A stretch of 10,810 bases of DNA, from positions 1-10,810 of the forward strand of contig DATECU010000043.1 in the NCBI GenBank assembly GCA_035286745.1, given 5' to 3'. The translations under genes were made by a program, and so were the position numbers. The notes beneath the pieces were generated by a model. The model worked only from the letters and a program-made list of their open reading frames with translations, was not told the DNA's origin and searched no databases. Below are positions 1-6,879 of this stretch, piece after piece (positions within the stretch are counted from its first letter, which is position 1; each line of letters opens with the position of its first letter). This stretch comes from DATECU01 sp035286745 (GTDB lineage Bacteria > Acidobacteriota > Vicinamibacteria > Fen-336).

Positions 1-51
1 GCTACGCAGGCCCTAGGTGCCGTTCGCTTCCCAGCCCCGGGAGCCTTCCGT

Positions 52-72
52 TGCTGATCGCTACTCGCTGAT
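52..72 (-). repeat. Degenerate heptanucleotide repeat, three units
   Basis: Read on the minus strand this is three consecutive 7-base units, ATCAGCG, AGTAGCG and ATCAGCA. They match the NNTCAGC periodicity of the clearer copies at 144-181, 251-274 and 10461-10484. It lacks their GGCAGC head and TCAGCTAC tail, so it is a decayed or partial member at best. The 7-base spacing is visible directly; membership of the same repeat family is inferred. Confidence 0.45.
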
Positions 73-79
73 GGTTGAC

Positions 80-100
80 CGCCAGGTCCCGGGCCTGGCG
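80..100. other. Inverted repeat / hairpin in gene-free flank
   Basis: CGCCAGG (80-86) and CCTGGCG (94-100) are perfect 7-base inverted repeats around the 7-base spacer TCCCGGG. No T-run follows on either strand, so it does not look like an intrinsic terminator. It lies about 180 bases beyond the pruA stop. It could be an RNA 3'-end structure, a protein-binding palindrome or chance in GC-rich DNA. Confidence 0.35.
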
Positions 101-143
101 AGTCGCGCGTCGGACACCTCGATGCTCATCCCGCGGGCCGAAC

Positions 144-181
144 GGCAGCATTCAGCGAACAGCGTTCAGCGCTCAGCTACG
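144..181 (+). repeat. Heptanucleotide repeat element, long copy
   Basis: The copy starts with GGCAGC (144-149), continues with four 7-base steps each ending in CAGC (ATTCAGC, GAACAGC, GTTCAGC, GCTCAGC) and ends in TACG. Head and tail are the same as in the copies at 251-274 and 10461-10484, which have only two steps. The family therefore differs in unit number. The last 16 bases (166-181) are identical to 10469-10484. It is inverted relative to the copy at 251-274; bases 166-180 can pair with 252-266 at 13 of 15 positions. The gene-free stretch 1-277 holds this, its two neighbouring repeats and one hairpin; I see no convincing coding region there. Confidence 0.7.
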
Positions 182-250
182 ACAAGCCGCGAGAGGCTGA
201 AGCGACAACGTCCGGCCGCTGCTCGTACTGTCTCCAGCCTCGTACCTCGC

Positions 251-274
251 GGTAGCTGATAGCTGACGGCTGCC
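251..274 (-). repeat. Heptanucleotide repeat element just after the pruA stop
   Basis: On the minus strand this 24-base element reads GGCAGC, CG, TCAGC, TA, TCAGCTAC, C. It matches the 24-base element at 10461-10484 at 20 of 24 positions; the differences fall in the spacer bases and the last base. It begins 3 bases downstream of the pruA stop codon, in the sense orientation of that transcript. The corresponding element after era has the same relation to its gene. It may act as a 3'-UTR or transcript-end structure, or simply be a genome-wide dispersed short tandem repeat. Confidence 0.7.
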
Positions 275-277
275 GTT

Positions 278-1936
278 CTACTCCTCGGCCAGGAACGGAT
301 ACCGGTAGTCCCGAGGCGGGTTGAAGGTCTCCTTGATGGTGCGGGGGCTCACCCAGCGCATCAGGTTGAGCTTGGAGCCGGCCTTGTCGTTGGTTCCCGA
401 GCCGCGGGCCCCGCCAAACGGCTGTTGGCCGACTACCGCACCGGTGGGCTTGTCGTTGATGTAGAAGTTCCCCGCCGCGTTGCGGAGGCCGGAGGCCGCC
501 TGCCGAACCGCCGCCCGATCCTGGGCGAGGACCGCTCCGGTGAGGGCGTAGGGCGAGGTTCGATCCACCAGCGCGAGCGTCTCCTCGAAGCGCGCGTCGT
601 CGTACGCGAAGACGGTTACCACGGGACCGAAGATCTCCTCACCGAGCAAGCGGTAGGCGGGGTCCTGGGTCTCGATCAGGGTGGGCGAGACGAAGTAGCC
701 TCGCTCGCCTCGGCACTCGCCCCCGGTCAGGATGGAGGCGTTCTTCCGGGCGTCCTCGAGGTACTCGGAGATCTTGCCGAAGGCGTTCTTGTCGATGACC
801 GCGCCCATGAAGTTGCGGAAGTCGCTGACGTCCCCCATCTTGATGTCCTTGATCATGGCCACCGCTCGGTCGCGCACCTCGGGCCAGATCGACTTGGCCA
901 CGTAGACGCGGCTGGCGGCCGAGCACTTTTGCCCCTGGTACTCGAAGCCCCCGCGCACAATAGCGACCGCCGCCGCCACCGGATCGGCGGAAGCGTGGAT
1001 AACGATGAAGTCCTTGCCCCCGGTCTCGCCCACGATGCGGGGATAGGAACGGTAGCGGGACATGCTGTCCCCGATGGTCTTCCACATGTCATTGAAGACC
1101 TCGGTGGAGCCGGTGAAGTGGACGCCCGCCAGATCGCGGTGGGAGAGCAAGACCTTCGAGATCATGCTGGCGTTTGCGGGCACGAAGTTGACGACGCCGG
1201 GCGGCAGTCCGGCCGCCTCCAGGACCTTCATGACGTAGTAGCCCGAGAGCAGCGCGGTGCTGGCAGGTTTCCAGACCACCGTGTTCCCCATGAGGGCTGG
1301 AGCAGTGGGAAGGTTGCCGGCGATGGCTGTGAAGTTGAAGGGGGTGACGGCGTACACGAAGCCCTCGAGCGGCCGGTACTCGAGCTGGTTCCACATGCCG
1401 CGGTCGGACAGCGGCTGCTCGTGGTACAGCTCCTGGGCGTAGGCGGGGTTGAAGCGCCAGAAGTCGGTGAGCTCACACGCCGAGTCGATCTCCGCCTGGA
1501 ACACCGTCTTCGACTGGTTCAGCATGGTGGCGGCGTTCAAGGTGGCACGCCAAGGGCCGGCCAGAAGCTCGGCGGCCTTCAGGAACACCGCCGCGCGGTC
1601 TTCCCAGGGCCAGCTCGCCCATTCGGCGCGAGCCCTGGCCGCTGCCACCACCGCCTGCTCGACGTGGGCCTGCGAGGCTCGATGCACGTCGGCCAGGACG
1701 TGGGCGTGATCGTGCGGCATCACCGCTCGCACCAGGTCGCCCGACCGCACCTCCTGGCCGCCGATGATGGCCGGCACCTCGATGCGTTCGGCGGCCATGG
1801 CCTTGAGCCGGGTCTTGAGCTCGGCTTTTTCGGGGGAGCCGGGGGCGTAGGCCTTGACCGGCTCGTTGACGGGCGGGGGGACTCGGCGCACGCCCGCGAA
1901 GGCGGCGAGGTTTGGGGAAGAAGGGGCTAGAGTCAC
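278..1936 (-). CDS. pruA: L-glutamate gamma-semialdehyde (P5C) dehydrogenase, type 1
   Basis: Oxidises glutamate-gamma-semialdehyde/1-pyrroline-5-carboxylate to glutamate with NAD+, the second step of proline catabolism, in the cytoplasm. With the chosen start it has 552 residues, close to stand-alone ALDH4A1-type enzymes of about 540-560. Visible ALDH features are TPFNFTAI (198-205) with the catalytic Asn201, FTGSTEVF (274-281), ETGGKD with general-base Glu304, GQKCSAASR with nucleophile Cys338, EEIFGPVV (433-440) and the C-terminal PFGGARGSGTNDKAG. The N-terminal PPVNEPVKAYAPGSPE stretch is typical of this subtype. I chose GTG at 1936 because a GAGG sits 6-7 bases upstream and a promoter candidate puts the transcript start near 1979. 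A TTG at 1978 would add 14 residues but would be nearly leaderless. The proline dehydrogenase partner is not fused and not in the window. Confidence 0.93.
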   Translation of the reverse strand: MTLAPSSPNLAAFAGVRRVPPPVNEPVKAYAPGSPEKAELKTRLKAMAAERIEVPAIIGGQEVRSGDLVRAVMPHDHAHVLADVHRASQAHVEQAVVAAARARAEWASWPWEDRAAVFLKAAELLAGPWRATLNAATMLNQSKTVFQAEIDSACELTDFWRFNPAYAQELYHEQPLSDRGMWNQLEYRPLEGFVYAVTPFNFTAIAGNLPTAPALMGNTVVWKPASTALLSGYYVMKVLEAAGLPPGVVNFVPANASMISKVLLSHRDLAGVHFTGSTEVFNDMWKTIGDSMSRYRSYPRIVGETGGKDFIVIHASADPVAAAVAIVRGGFEYQGQKCSAASRVYVAKSIWPEVRDRAVAMIKDIKMGDVSDFRNFMGAVIDKNAFGKISEYLEDARKNASILTGGECRGERGYFVSPTLIETQDPAYRLLGEEIFGPVVTVFAYDDARFEETLALVDRTSPYALTGAVLAQDRAAVRQAASGLRNAAGNFYINDKPTGAVVGQQPFGGARGSGTNDKAGSKLNLMRWVSPRTIKETFNPPRDYRYPFLAEE

Positions 1937-1985
1937 GGCGAACCTCACTATGGAAGAAAGCGACGGAGGGACGGCCAACCCACCA

Positions 1986-2015
1986 AGCCTAGCCGACCCC
2001 TCTCCCGAGGGTCAA
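1986..2015 (-). promoter_or_regulatory. Candidate sigma70-type promoter for pruA
   Basis: On the minus strand TTGACC (2015-2010, five of six matches to the -35 consensus) is followed after 18 bases by TAGGCT (1991-1986, a weak -10). The predicted start near 1979 gives a leader of about 43 bases to the GTG at 1936. The -10 match is poor and the -35 box is only 7 bases from the hairpin at 2022-2040. Confidence 0.35.
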
Positions 2016-2021
2016 ACCCGG

Positions 2022-2040
2022 CTCCCGGGATCGCCGGGAG
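2022..2040 (-). terminator. Possible intrinsic terminator of the secreted-protein gene
   Basis: CTCCCGG (2022-2028) and CCGGGAG (2034-2040) form a perfect 7-bp GC stem with a 5-base loop, 15 bases beyond the stop codon at 2056. On the minus strand it is followed by CCGGGTTTGACC, so only a three-T run follows. The stem is clear; its efficiency as a terminator is doubtful without a longer U-tract. Confidence 0.4.
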
Positions 2041-2055
2041 TGGGGAACCGGCTCG

Positions 2056-3108
2056 CTAACCGTTAGTCGATGGAGGCTCCGCCAACCGCGTCCCGTCGAA
2101 GCCGTCGCGGAAGATGAGGTCGGTGTCGGGCGGCTGCCAGCCCAACTGGATGACCTCGAAGTCGGTGGCGCTGAGCGAGGCGAAGGCCGGGTTCAGGATG
2201 TCGTTGTCCCAGCGGGTGTCGTACGTGCCCTGGATGTACATGTCGGAGCCGTTGTCGGCCAGGATCAGGCCGTAGGTCTTCATGGCCTGGAAGATCTTGC
2301 GGACCGGCTCGGGAAAACCGGAGATGTCGACCTCCGGTTTGAGGCGGAGGCGGGTGCCCATGGGTGGGGCCCCGGTCGTCGAGCCCGCGGTGTGTGAGGC
2401 CGGGAAGACGTGGCCGTCGGTGGCGTGAACCGTGAAGCGGAAGGCGTGGCGGATGGGGTCGGGACCGTAGGCCTCGTCGTAGCGGACCAGCCCGGGCAGG
2501 ATGGCGAGCCCGGCCGCGTCGGCGCTGGTCCAGCCCTCGGGCCGGCGGGCGTTCGTGAGCAGGGACCAGGCGGCGCCCGAGCCGGCCTCCCAGCGCGAGA
2601 GGCCCGGGTTCCAGTGGGTGTGGTACAGCTCGAAGAGGAGCAGGTTGTCCCGATCGACGATCAGCATGTGGCGGTCGCCGCTCAGGCCTCCGCCGGGCGC
2701 GCCGCCCTCGATCCACTTGGCCTGGGTGCGGGCCTCTATGGGAATGGGGTAGCCGGACGGCCGCCCCGGAGCCCCCGGATCGCTCTCACCCGGGTACTCG
2801 ACGAAGGCCACCTGCTCCAGCGGCTGGCTCCCCGGTGTCGTTATGTACACCATGCCGTAGATGGCGGTCGCGGGAGGCGGCTCGGCGTCCCCCCCGAAGT
2901 CGGGGTGGAGGGGATCGCCGCCGATGAAGGCGATGTAGCCGGCGCTGCCCGAGTCCACGGGGGCCGCGCTGATGTCGGTGTTCCACCAGTTGGTGGAGGG
3001 GAAGAGCTGGGGGAGCGGGCCACCCCGCACCGGTCCTTGGGCGAAGGCAGCCGGGGCCGAGGTGCCGCCAAGCACCGCGAGTGTCAGGCTCAGCAGGCAA
3101 CCGCGCAT
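2056..3108 (-). CDS. Secreted protein of an uncharacterised conserved family
   Basis: The product has 350 residues. Residues 1-23 form a signal peptide: Arg2, a hydrophobic core, then AFA before Gln24. The mature part has no transmembrane segment. It opens with LFPSTNWWNTDISAAPVD (35-52), a motif I recall from widespread unannotated secreted proteins. Further blocks look conserved and enzyme-like: GDRHMLIVDRDN (144-155), ELYHTHW (160-166), GWTSADAAGLAILPGLVRYDE (192-212), IRHAFRFT (219-226), PPMGTRLRLK (248-257) and YGLILADNGSDMYIQG (279-294). The His, Asp and Glu residues in these blocks could be catalytic or metal-binding, but I know of no assigned function. The tail holds IFRDGFDG (332-339). 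The ATG at 3108 is preceded by AGGA six bases upstream. A larger antisense frame extends upstream over the carbonic anhydrase, but the signal peptide marks the true start. It is transcribed divergently from the 3304 operon and in line with pruA. Confidence 0.85.
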   Translation of the reverse strand: MRGCLLSLTLAVLGGTSAPAAFAQGPVRGGPLPQLFPSTNWWNTDISAAPVDSGSAGYIAFIGGDPLHPDFGGDAEPPPATAIYGMVYITTPGSQPLEQVAFVEYPGESDPGAPGRPSGYPIPIEARTQAKWIEGGAPGGGLSGDRHMLIVDRDNLLLFELYHTHWNPGLSRWEAGSGAAWSLLTNARRPEGWTSADAAGLAILPGLVRYDEAYGPDPIRHAFRFTVHATDGHVFPASHTAGSTTGAPPMGTRLRLKPEVDISGFPEPVRKIFQAMKTYGLILADNGSDMYIQGTYDTRWDNDILNPAFASLSATDFEVIQLGWQPPDTDLIFRDGFDGTRLAEPPSTNG

Positions 3109-3165
3109 GCTCCATCCTGCTCGGCCGCCGGCCCCAAGGGCAGTGACGCGGCGCACACCAGGGGT

Positions 3166-3195
3166 TTGCCTGCGCCGCGCCGGGCTTGCTAAACT
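3166..3195 (+). promoter_or_regulatory. Candidate promoter of the carbonic anhydrase-hisS-era operon
   Basis: TTGCCT (3166-3171) and TAAACT (3190-3195) are separated by 18 bases. The -10 box is preceded by TGC, an extended -10 signature. Transcription would start near 3202, giving a leader of about 100 bases before the ATG at 3304. It is the best AT-rich box in the 195-bp divergent intergenic region. I found no comparably good promoter for the minus-strand gene in the same interval. Confidence 0.45.
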
Positions 3196-3260
3196 CCCCG
3201 GTTCCTGGCGGTTCCGAAGAACGGCTCCGGCGAGCCCAGGTCTTCCGACCGCCCTCTTCT

Positions 3261-3284
3261 TCGCGGGAGGTGTCGCCCCCGCGA
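3261..3284 (+). promoter_or_regulatory. Leader hairpin upstream of the operon
   Basis: TCGCGGG (3261-3267) and CCCGCGA (3278-3284) form a 7-bp perfect stem with a 10-base loop, ending 8 bases before the Shine-Dalgarno GGAG (3293-3296). No U-run follows, so it is not a terminator. It resembles no riboswitch or T-box I recognise. It could affect translation of the first gene or be chance. Confidence 0.3.
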
Positions 3285-3303
3285 TCGAAATCGGAGCGAC
3301 TCG

Positions 3304-3822
3304 ATGATCCGTTCCTACAAGACCTGGACCCCGAGGCTCGGGGAGCAGGTCTACGTCGACCAGTCGGCCCAGGTCATTGGCAACGTGGATCTGGGCGACC
3401 ACGCCAGCGTCTGGATGTGCGCGGTGATTCGGGGCGACGTGGAAGCGATCCGCATCGGCGCCCATACCAACATCCAGGACAACTGCGTGGTCCACGTCTA
3501 CAGAAACCAGTTCCCGACCATCGTGGGGGATCACGTCACGGTGGGGCACTCGGTGACGCTCCACGGCTGCATCGTCGAATCCCATTGCTTGATCGGCATG
3601 GGGGCCACCATCCTGAACGACGCGGTGATCGGCGAGGGGAGCATCATCGCGGCCGGCGCCCTGGTTCCGGAGCGGATGCAGGTGCCGCCGGGCAGCCTGG
3701 TGATGGGAACGCCGGGCAAGGTCAAGCGTCAGGTGACCGCCGAGGAGTTGGAGGGCATTCGCCTGTCGGCCCGAAACTACTTCGAGTACAAGGAGACTTA
3801 CCTGGCGGAGATCGCGAAGTGA
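3304..3822 (+). CDS. Gamma-class carbonic anhydrase-like protein (YrdA/CaiE family)
   Basis: A left-handed beta-helix (hexapeptide repeat) protein of 172 residues, the usual size of this family, probably a cytoplasmic trimer. Family members bind a metal through three histidines and some hydrate CO2, though many homologues show little or no activity in vitro. Here the metal ligands are His64 (in VVHV), His82 and His87 (in VGHSVTLHG). Arg43 and Asp45 (VIRGD) and Gln58 and Asn60 (NIQDN) are also present, so the canonical site looks intact. A GGAG lies 7 bases before the ATG. It is the first gene of the operon and overlaps hisS by four bases (GTGA). Its link to tRNA synthetases is positional; no functional partnership is shown by the sequence. 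Confidence 0.9.
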   Translation: MIRSYKTWTPRLGEQVYVDQSAQVIGNVDLGDHASVWMCAVIRGDVEAIRIGAHTNIQDNCVVHVYRNQFPTIVGDHVTVGHSVTLHGCIVESHCLIGMGATILNDAVIGEGSIIAAGALVPERMQVPPGSLVMGTPGKVKRQVTAEELEGIRLSARNYFEYKETYLAEIAK

Positions 3823-5072
3823 TCCAGGCGATCCGGGGTACCCGGGACATCCTCCCCGACGAGAGCTCGGCCTGGCAGCGCATCGAGGCGGTGGCTCGCC
3901 GCCTCTTCGCCCGCTACGGGTATCGGGAGATCCGCACCCCTGTCTTCGAGCAGACCGAGCTGTTCGCCCGTGGCATCGGCAACGACACCGACATCGTCGC
4001 CAAGGAGATGTACACCTTCGCCGATCGAGACGAGGCGACATCGCTCACGCTGCGGCCCGAGGCCACCGCCGGGATCGTGCGCTCGGTGATCGAGCACAGC
4101 CTGTTCCAGCAGGATCCGGCGCTCAAGGTCTATGCGCTGGGGCCCATGTTCCGCCGGGAGCGGCCGCAGAAGGGCCGCTACCGCCAGTTCCACCAGGTCG
4201 ACGTGGAGGCCTTCGGCATCTCCCGCCCCGGGATCGACGTCGAGATCATCGAGATGGCGCTCGCCTATATCGAGGCCTGCGGGCTCAAGAACCACGAGCT
4301 GATCCTGAACTCGGTCGGCGATCCGCATTGCCGCCCCGCCTACGTGGAGACGCTCCGCCAGGCGCTCAGGGGCCAGCAGCACCGGCTCTGCGCCGACTGC
4401 CAGCGCCGCACCGAGACCAACCCGCTGCGGGTGCTGGACTGCAAGGTGGCGGAGGATCAAGCCCTGGTCGAGGCGCTGCCCCGGATTGCCGATCACCTTT
4501 GCGCGGAATGCACCGATCACTTCGCCGAGGTGCGGCGGCAGCTCGATCTGCTGGGTATCGCCTATCGCGTCAGTCACCGTTTGGTGCGGGGTCTCGACTA
4601 CTACACCCGCACCACCTTCGAGGTGGTGAGCGGCGAGCTGGGAGCGCAGAACAGCGTGCTGGGAGGTGGGCGCTACGACGGCTTGGTCAAGGACCTGGGC
4701 GGGCCGGACCTGACGGGGATTGGTTTCGCGCTGGGCATGGAGCGGCTGCTGCTGCTCACCCCGGCGGCGCCCGGCGAGCCGCGCGCCCAGGTCTTCCTGC
4801 TGCCGCTCGCGGCGGGAGGGCAAGACCCGGCGCTCCTGCTGCAGCGAGAACTGCGGGGCTCCGGCATCGCCGCTCTCATGGACCACGAGGGCCGCAGCTT
4901 CAAGTCCCGCATGAAGCAGGCCGACAAGCTGGGCGCGCGCTATGCGCTCATCCTGGGCGAGGAGGAGCTGGCGCGGAAGGCCTGGACGGTCCGCGACATG
5001 GTGGGATCCACCCAGGAGGAGGTGCCGTTTCAAGGGGTGGTCGACTACCTCAAGGAGAAGCTCAATGGCTGA
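3819..5072 (+). CDS. hisS: Histidyl-tRNA synthetase
   Basis: Charges tRNA-His with histidine using ATP; a class II synthetase working as a cytoplasmic dimer. The 417-residue length is normal. The N-terminus AIRGTRDILPDE (4-15) is typical. Motif 2 is FRRERPQKGRYRQFHQ (111-126), the HisRS-specific HisA loop is LVRGLDYYTRTTFE (255-268), and motif 3 is GIGFALGMERL (300-310). The insertion domain carries Cys191/194, Cys208 and Cys228/231, a spacing like the zinc-type cysteines of many bacterial HisRS. The anticodon-binding domain follows from about 323. The GTG start overlaps the previous stop, with GGAG 8 bases upstream; the open frame continues upstream to 3186, but the translation there is not HisRS. 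It overlaps aspS by eight bases, implying translational coupling. Confidence 0.97.
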   Translation: MIQAIRGTRDILPDESSAWQRIEAVARRLFARYGYREIRTPVFEQTELFARGIGNDTDIVAKEMYTFADRDEATSLTLRPEATAGIVRSVIEHSLFQQDPALKVYALGPMFRRERPQKGRYRQFHQVDVEAFGISRPGIDVEIIEMALAYIEACGLKNHELILNSVGDPHCRPAYVETLRQALRGQQHRLCADCQRRTETNPLRVLDCKVAEDQALVEALPRIADHLCAECTDHFAEVRRQLDLLGIAYRVSHRLVRGLDYYTRTTFEVVSGELGAQNSVLGGGRYDGLVKDLGGPDLTGIGFALGMERLLLLTPAAPGEPRAQVFLLPLAAGGQDPALLLQRELRGSGIAALMDHEGRSFKSRMKQADKLGARYALILGEEELARKAWTVRDMVGSTQEEVPFQGVVDYLKEKLNG

Positions 5073-6867
5073 GTCGCTCGGAGATCTCACCAGGACCCAC
5101 TACGGCGGCTCGCTCACCGAGGCCAGCGTGGGAGAAGAAGTCGTGCTCATGGGCTGGGCGGCCACCCGCCGCGACCTGGGGGGCGTGATCTTCATCGACC
5201 TTCGCGATCGCACCGGCATCTGCCAGGTGGTGGCGCGTCACGAGGTGTCGGAGCCGGCCCACGCGGCCGCCGACGCGGTCCGCAGCGAGTACGTGCTGGC
5301 GGTCTCGGGCCGGGTGGCCAAGCGTTCGGCGGAGACGGTGAATCCCAACCTGCCGACCGGGACCGTGGAGGTGCTGGCGCGGGAGATCCGGATCCTGTCC
5401 GAAGCCAGGACCCCGCCCTTTCCGATCGAGGACGAGCTTTCGACCTCCGAGGACGTCCGCCTCAAGTACCGGTATCTGGACCTGCGCCGGCCGTGCCTCC
5501 AGAAGAACCTGACGCTCCGGCACCGCCTGACCATGGAGGTCCGGCGCTACCTGGACGAGCAGGGGTTCCTGGAGATCGAGACCCCCTTCCTCACCAAGTC
5601 CACGCCGGAAGGCGCGCGCGACTACCTGGTTCCTTCCCGCGTGCACCACGGGCACTTCTACGCGCTGCCGCAATCGCCGCAGCTCTTCAAGCAGCTTCTG
5701 ATGGTGGCCGGCCTCGACAAGTACTTCCAGATCGTCCGCTGCTTCCGCGACGAGGACCTCCGGGCCGACCGCCAGCCCGAGTTCACCCAGGTCGACATCG
5801 AGATGTCCTTCCCGCGCCCGGAGACGATCTTCGGCTTGATCGAGCCGCTCTTCGAGCGCCTGGGCAAGGTGGCTGGAATCCCGGTCCAGCGGCCGTTCCC
5901 GCGCATGAGCTATGCGGAGGCCATGGAGCGCTACGGCAGCGACAAGCCCGACCTGCGCTTCGGGATGCCCATCGCCGATGTGACCGAGGAGATGAACACG
6001 TTAGGCCTGGACAGCTTCCCGGACCTGATCGCGGCCGGGGCCAGGGCGCGGGCCATCGTGCTGCCGGCGGCGGGCGGCACCTCCGGGACCCGGCTGCGCA
6101 AGATCAACGAGGAGTTGTGGCTGGGGCGCATCGTCCCCGATGCCCGGGCCAGCAGGCGCACCCTGTTCACCCTCAAGGCCACCGAGGAGGCGATCGCCAA
6201 CCTGGCGAAGAAGGGCGCCAGCCCGGAGGTGGCGCGGAGACTGCTCGGCAAGGCGGGCGCCGAGAAGGAAGACACCGTGCTGGTGGGGGTCGATCGGCCG
6301 GGACCGCTCTCCATGGCCATGGGCATTCTCCGACTGGAGATGGGGCGGGAGCTGGCCCTCATCGCGGCCGACGCCTACCGATTCTTGTGGGTGACCGACT
6401 TCCCGCTCTTGGAGCACGACGCGGCCGAGCGGCGCTACGTGAGCCTGCACCACCCGTTCACGGCGCCGCTTGATCGGGACATCCCGCTCCTGGATCAGGA
6501 CCCGGGTGCGGTGCGGGCCAAGGCCTACGACCTGGTGCTGAACGGCAGCGAGGTGGGCGGCGGCAGCATCAGGATCCACGACTCGGGACTGCAGGCCAAG
6601 ATCTTCAAGCTGCTGTCCCTCTCCGACCAGGAGGCCAGGGAGCGGTTCGGGTTCTTCCTGGACGCGCTCCAGTACGGCACCCCGCCGCACGGTGGAATCG
6701 CTCTCGGCCTGGACCGGATCGTGATGATCCTGGCGGGCGAGCAGTCCATCCGCGACGTCATCGCCTTCCCCAAGACCGCATCCGCCACCGATTTGATGAG
6801 CGGCTCCCCGTCCCCGGTCGGGGATGACCAACTCAAGGAGCTGGGGGTGCTGGTGGTCAGGAAGTGA
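5065..6867 (+). CDS. aspS: Aspartyl-tRNA synthetase, bacterial type
   Basis: Charges tRNA-Asp; a class IIb synthetase of 600 residues, normal for the long bacterial type. In order: an OB-fold anticodon-binding domain (about 1-110), motif 1 region GFLEIETPFLTKSTPEGARD (167-186), the PQSPQLFKQ loop (202-210), motif 2 RCFRDEDLRADRQPEFTQVD (225-244), the GAD insertion domain (about 300-430) and motif 3 GIALGLDRIVM (544-554). Leu38 in RRDLGG occupies the position where nondiscriminating AspRSs usually have His. Glu90 occupies the position where those enzymes have Gly. This favours an enzyme specific for tRNA-Asp. AAGGAG lies 8 bases before the ATG, inside the end of hisS. The hisS-aspS pair is common in bacteria. 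Confidence 0.97.
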   Translation: MAESLGDLTRTHYGGSLTEASVGEEVVLMGWAATRRDLGGVIFIDLRDRTGICQVVARHEVSEPAHAAADAVRSEYVLAVSGRVAKRSAETVNPNLPTGTVEVLAREIRILSEARTPPFPIEDELSTSEDVRLKYRYLDLRRPCLQKNLTLRHRLTMEVRRYLDEQGFLEIETPFLTKSTPEGARDYLVPSRVHHGHFYALPQSPQLFKQLLMVAGLDKYFQIVRCFRDEDLRADRQPEFTQVDIEMSFPRPETIFGLIEPLFERLGKVAGIPVQRPFPRMSYAEAMERYGSDKPDLRFGMPIADVTEEMNTLGLDSFPDLIAAGARARAIVLPAAGGTSGTRLRKINEELWLGRIVPDARASRRTLFTLKATEEAIANLAKKGASPEVARRLLGKAGAEKEDTVLVGVDRPGPLSMAMGILRLEMGRELALIAADAYRFLWVTDFPLLEHDAAERRYVSLHHPFTAPLDRDIPLLDQDPGAVRAKAYDLVLNGSEVGGGSIRIHDSGLQAKIFKLLSLSDQEARERFGFFLDALQYGTPPHGGIALGLDRIVMILAGEQSIRDVIAFPKTASATDLMSGSPSPVGDDQLKELGVLVVRK

Positions 6868-6879
6868 TAAGCTCTTGCC

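Noticed and set aside
17..259. An 80-codon plus-strand frame in the left flank
   Set aside because: It runs straight through the heptanucleotide repeat arrays, has no recognisable motif and no good ribosome site.
425..1930. A 501-codon open frame on the plus strand opposite pruA
   Set aside because: Stop codons are rare in antisense frames of GC-rich genes. The translation is low-complexity (Gly, Arg, Val, Asp, His) with no family resemblance, whereas the minus strand encodes a full ALDH with all catalytic residues.
3186..3818. Upstream extension of the hisS frame
   Set aside because: It overlaps the carbonic anhydrase in another frame. HisRS homology begins at the GTG at 3819, which has its own ribosome site.
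3109..4041. N-terminal extension of the secreted-protein frame through the carbonic anhydrase region
   Set aside because: The frame happens to stay open, but the translation is arginine-rich and unlike any family. A signal peptide and a Shine-Dalgarno at 3108 mark the real start.
3798..5090. A 430-codon open frame on the minus strand opposite hisS
   Set aside because: It mirrors hisS codon structure and resembles no protein family, while hisS is complete with all class II motifs.
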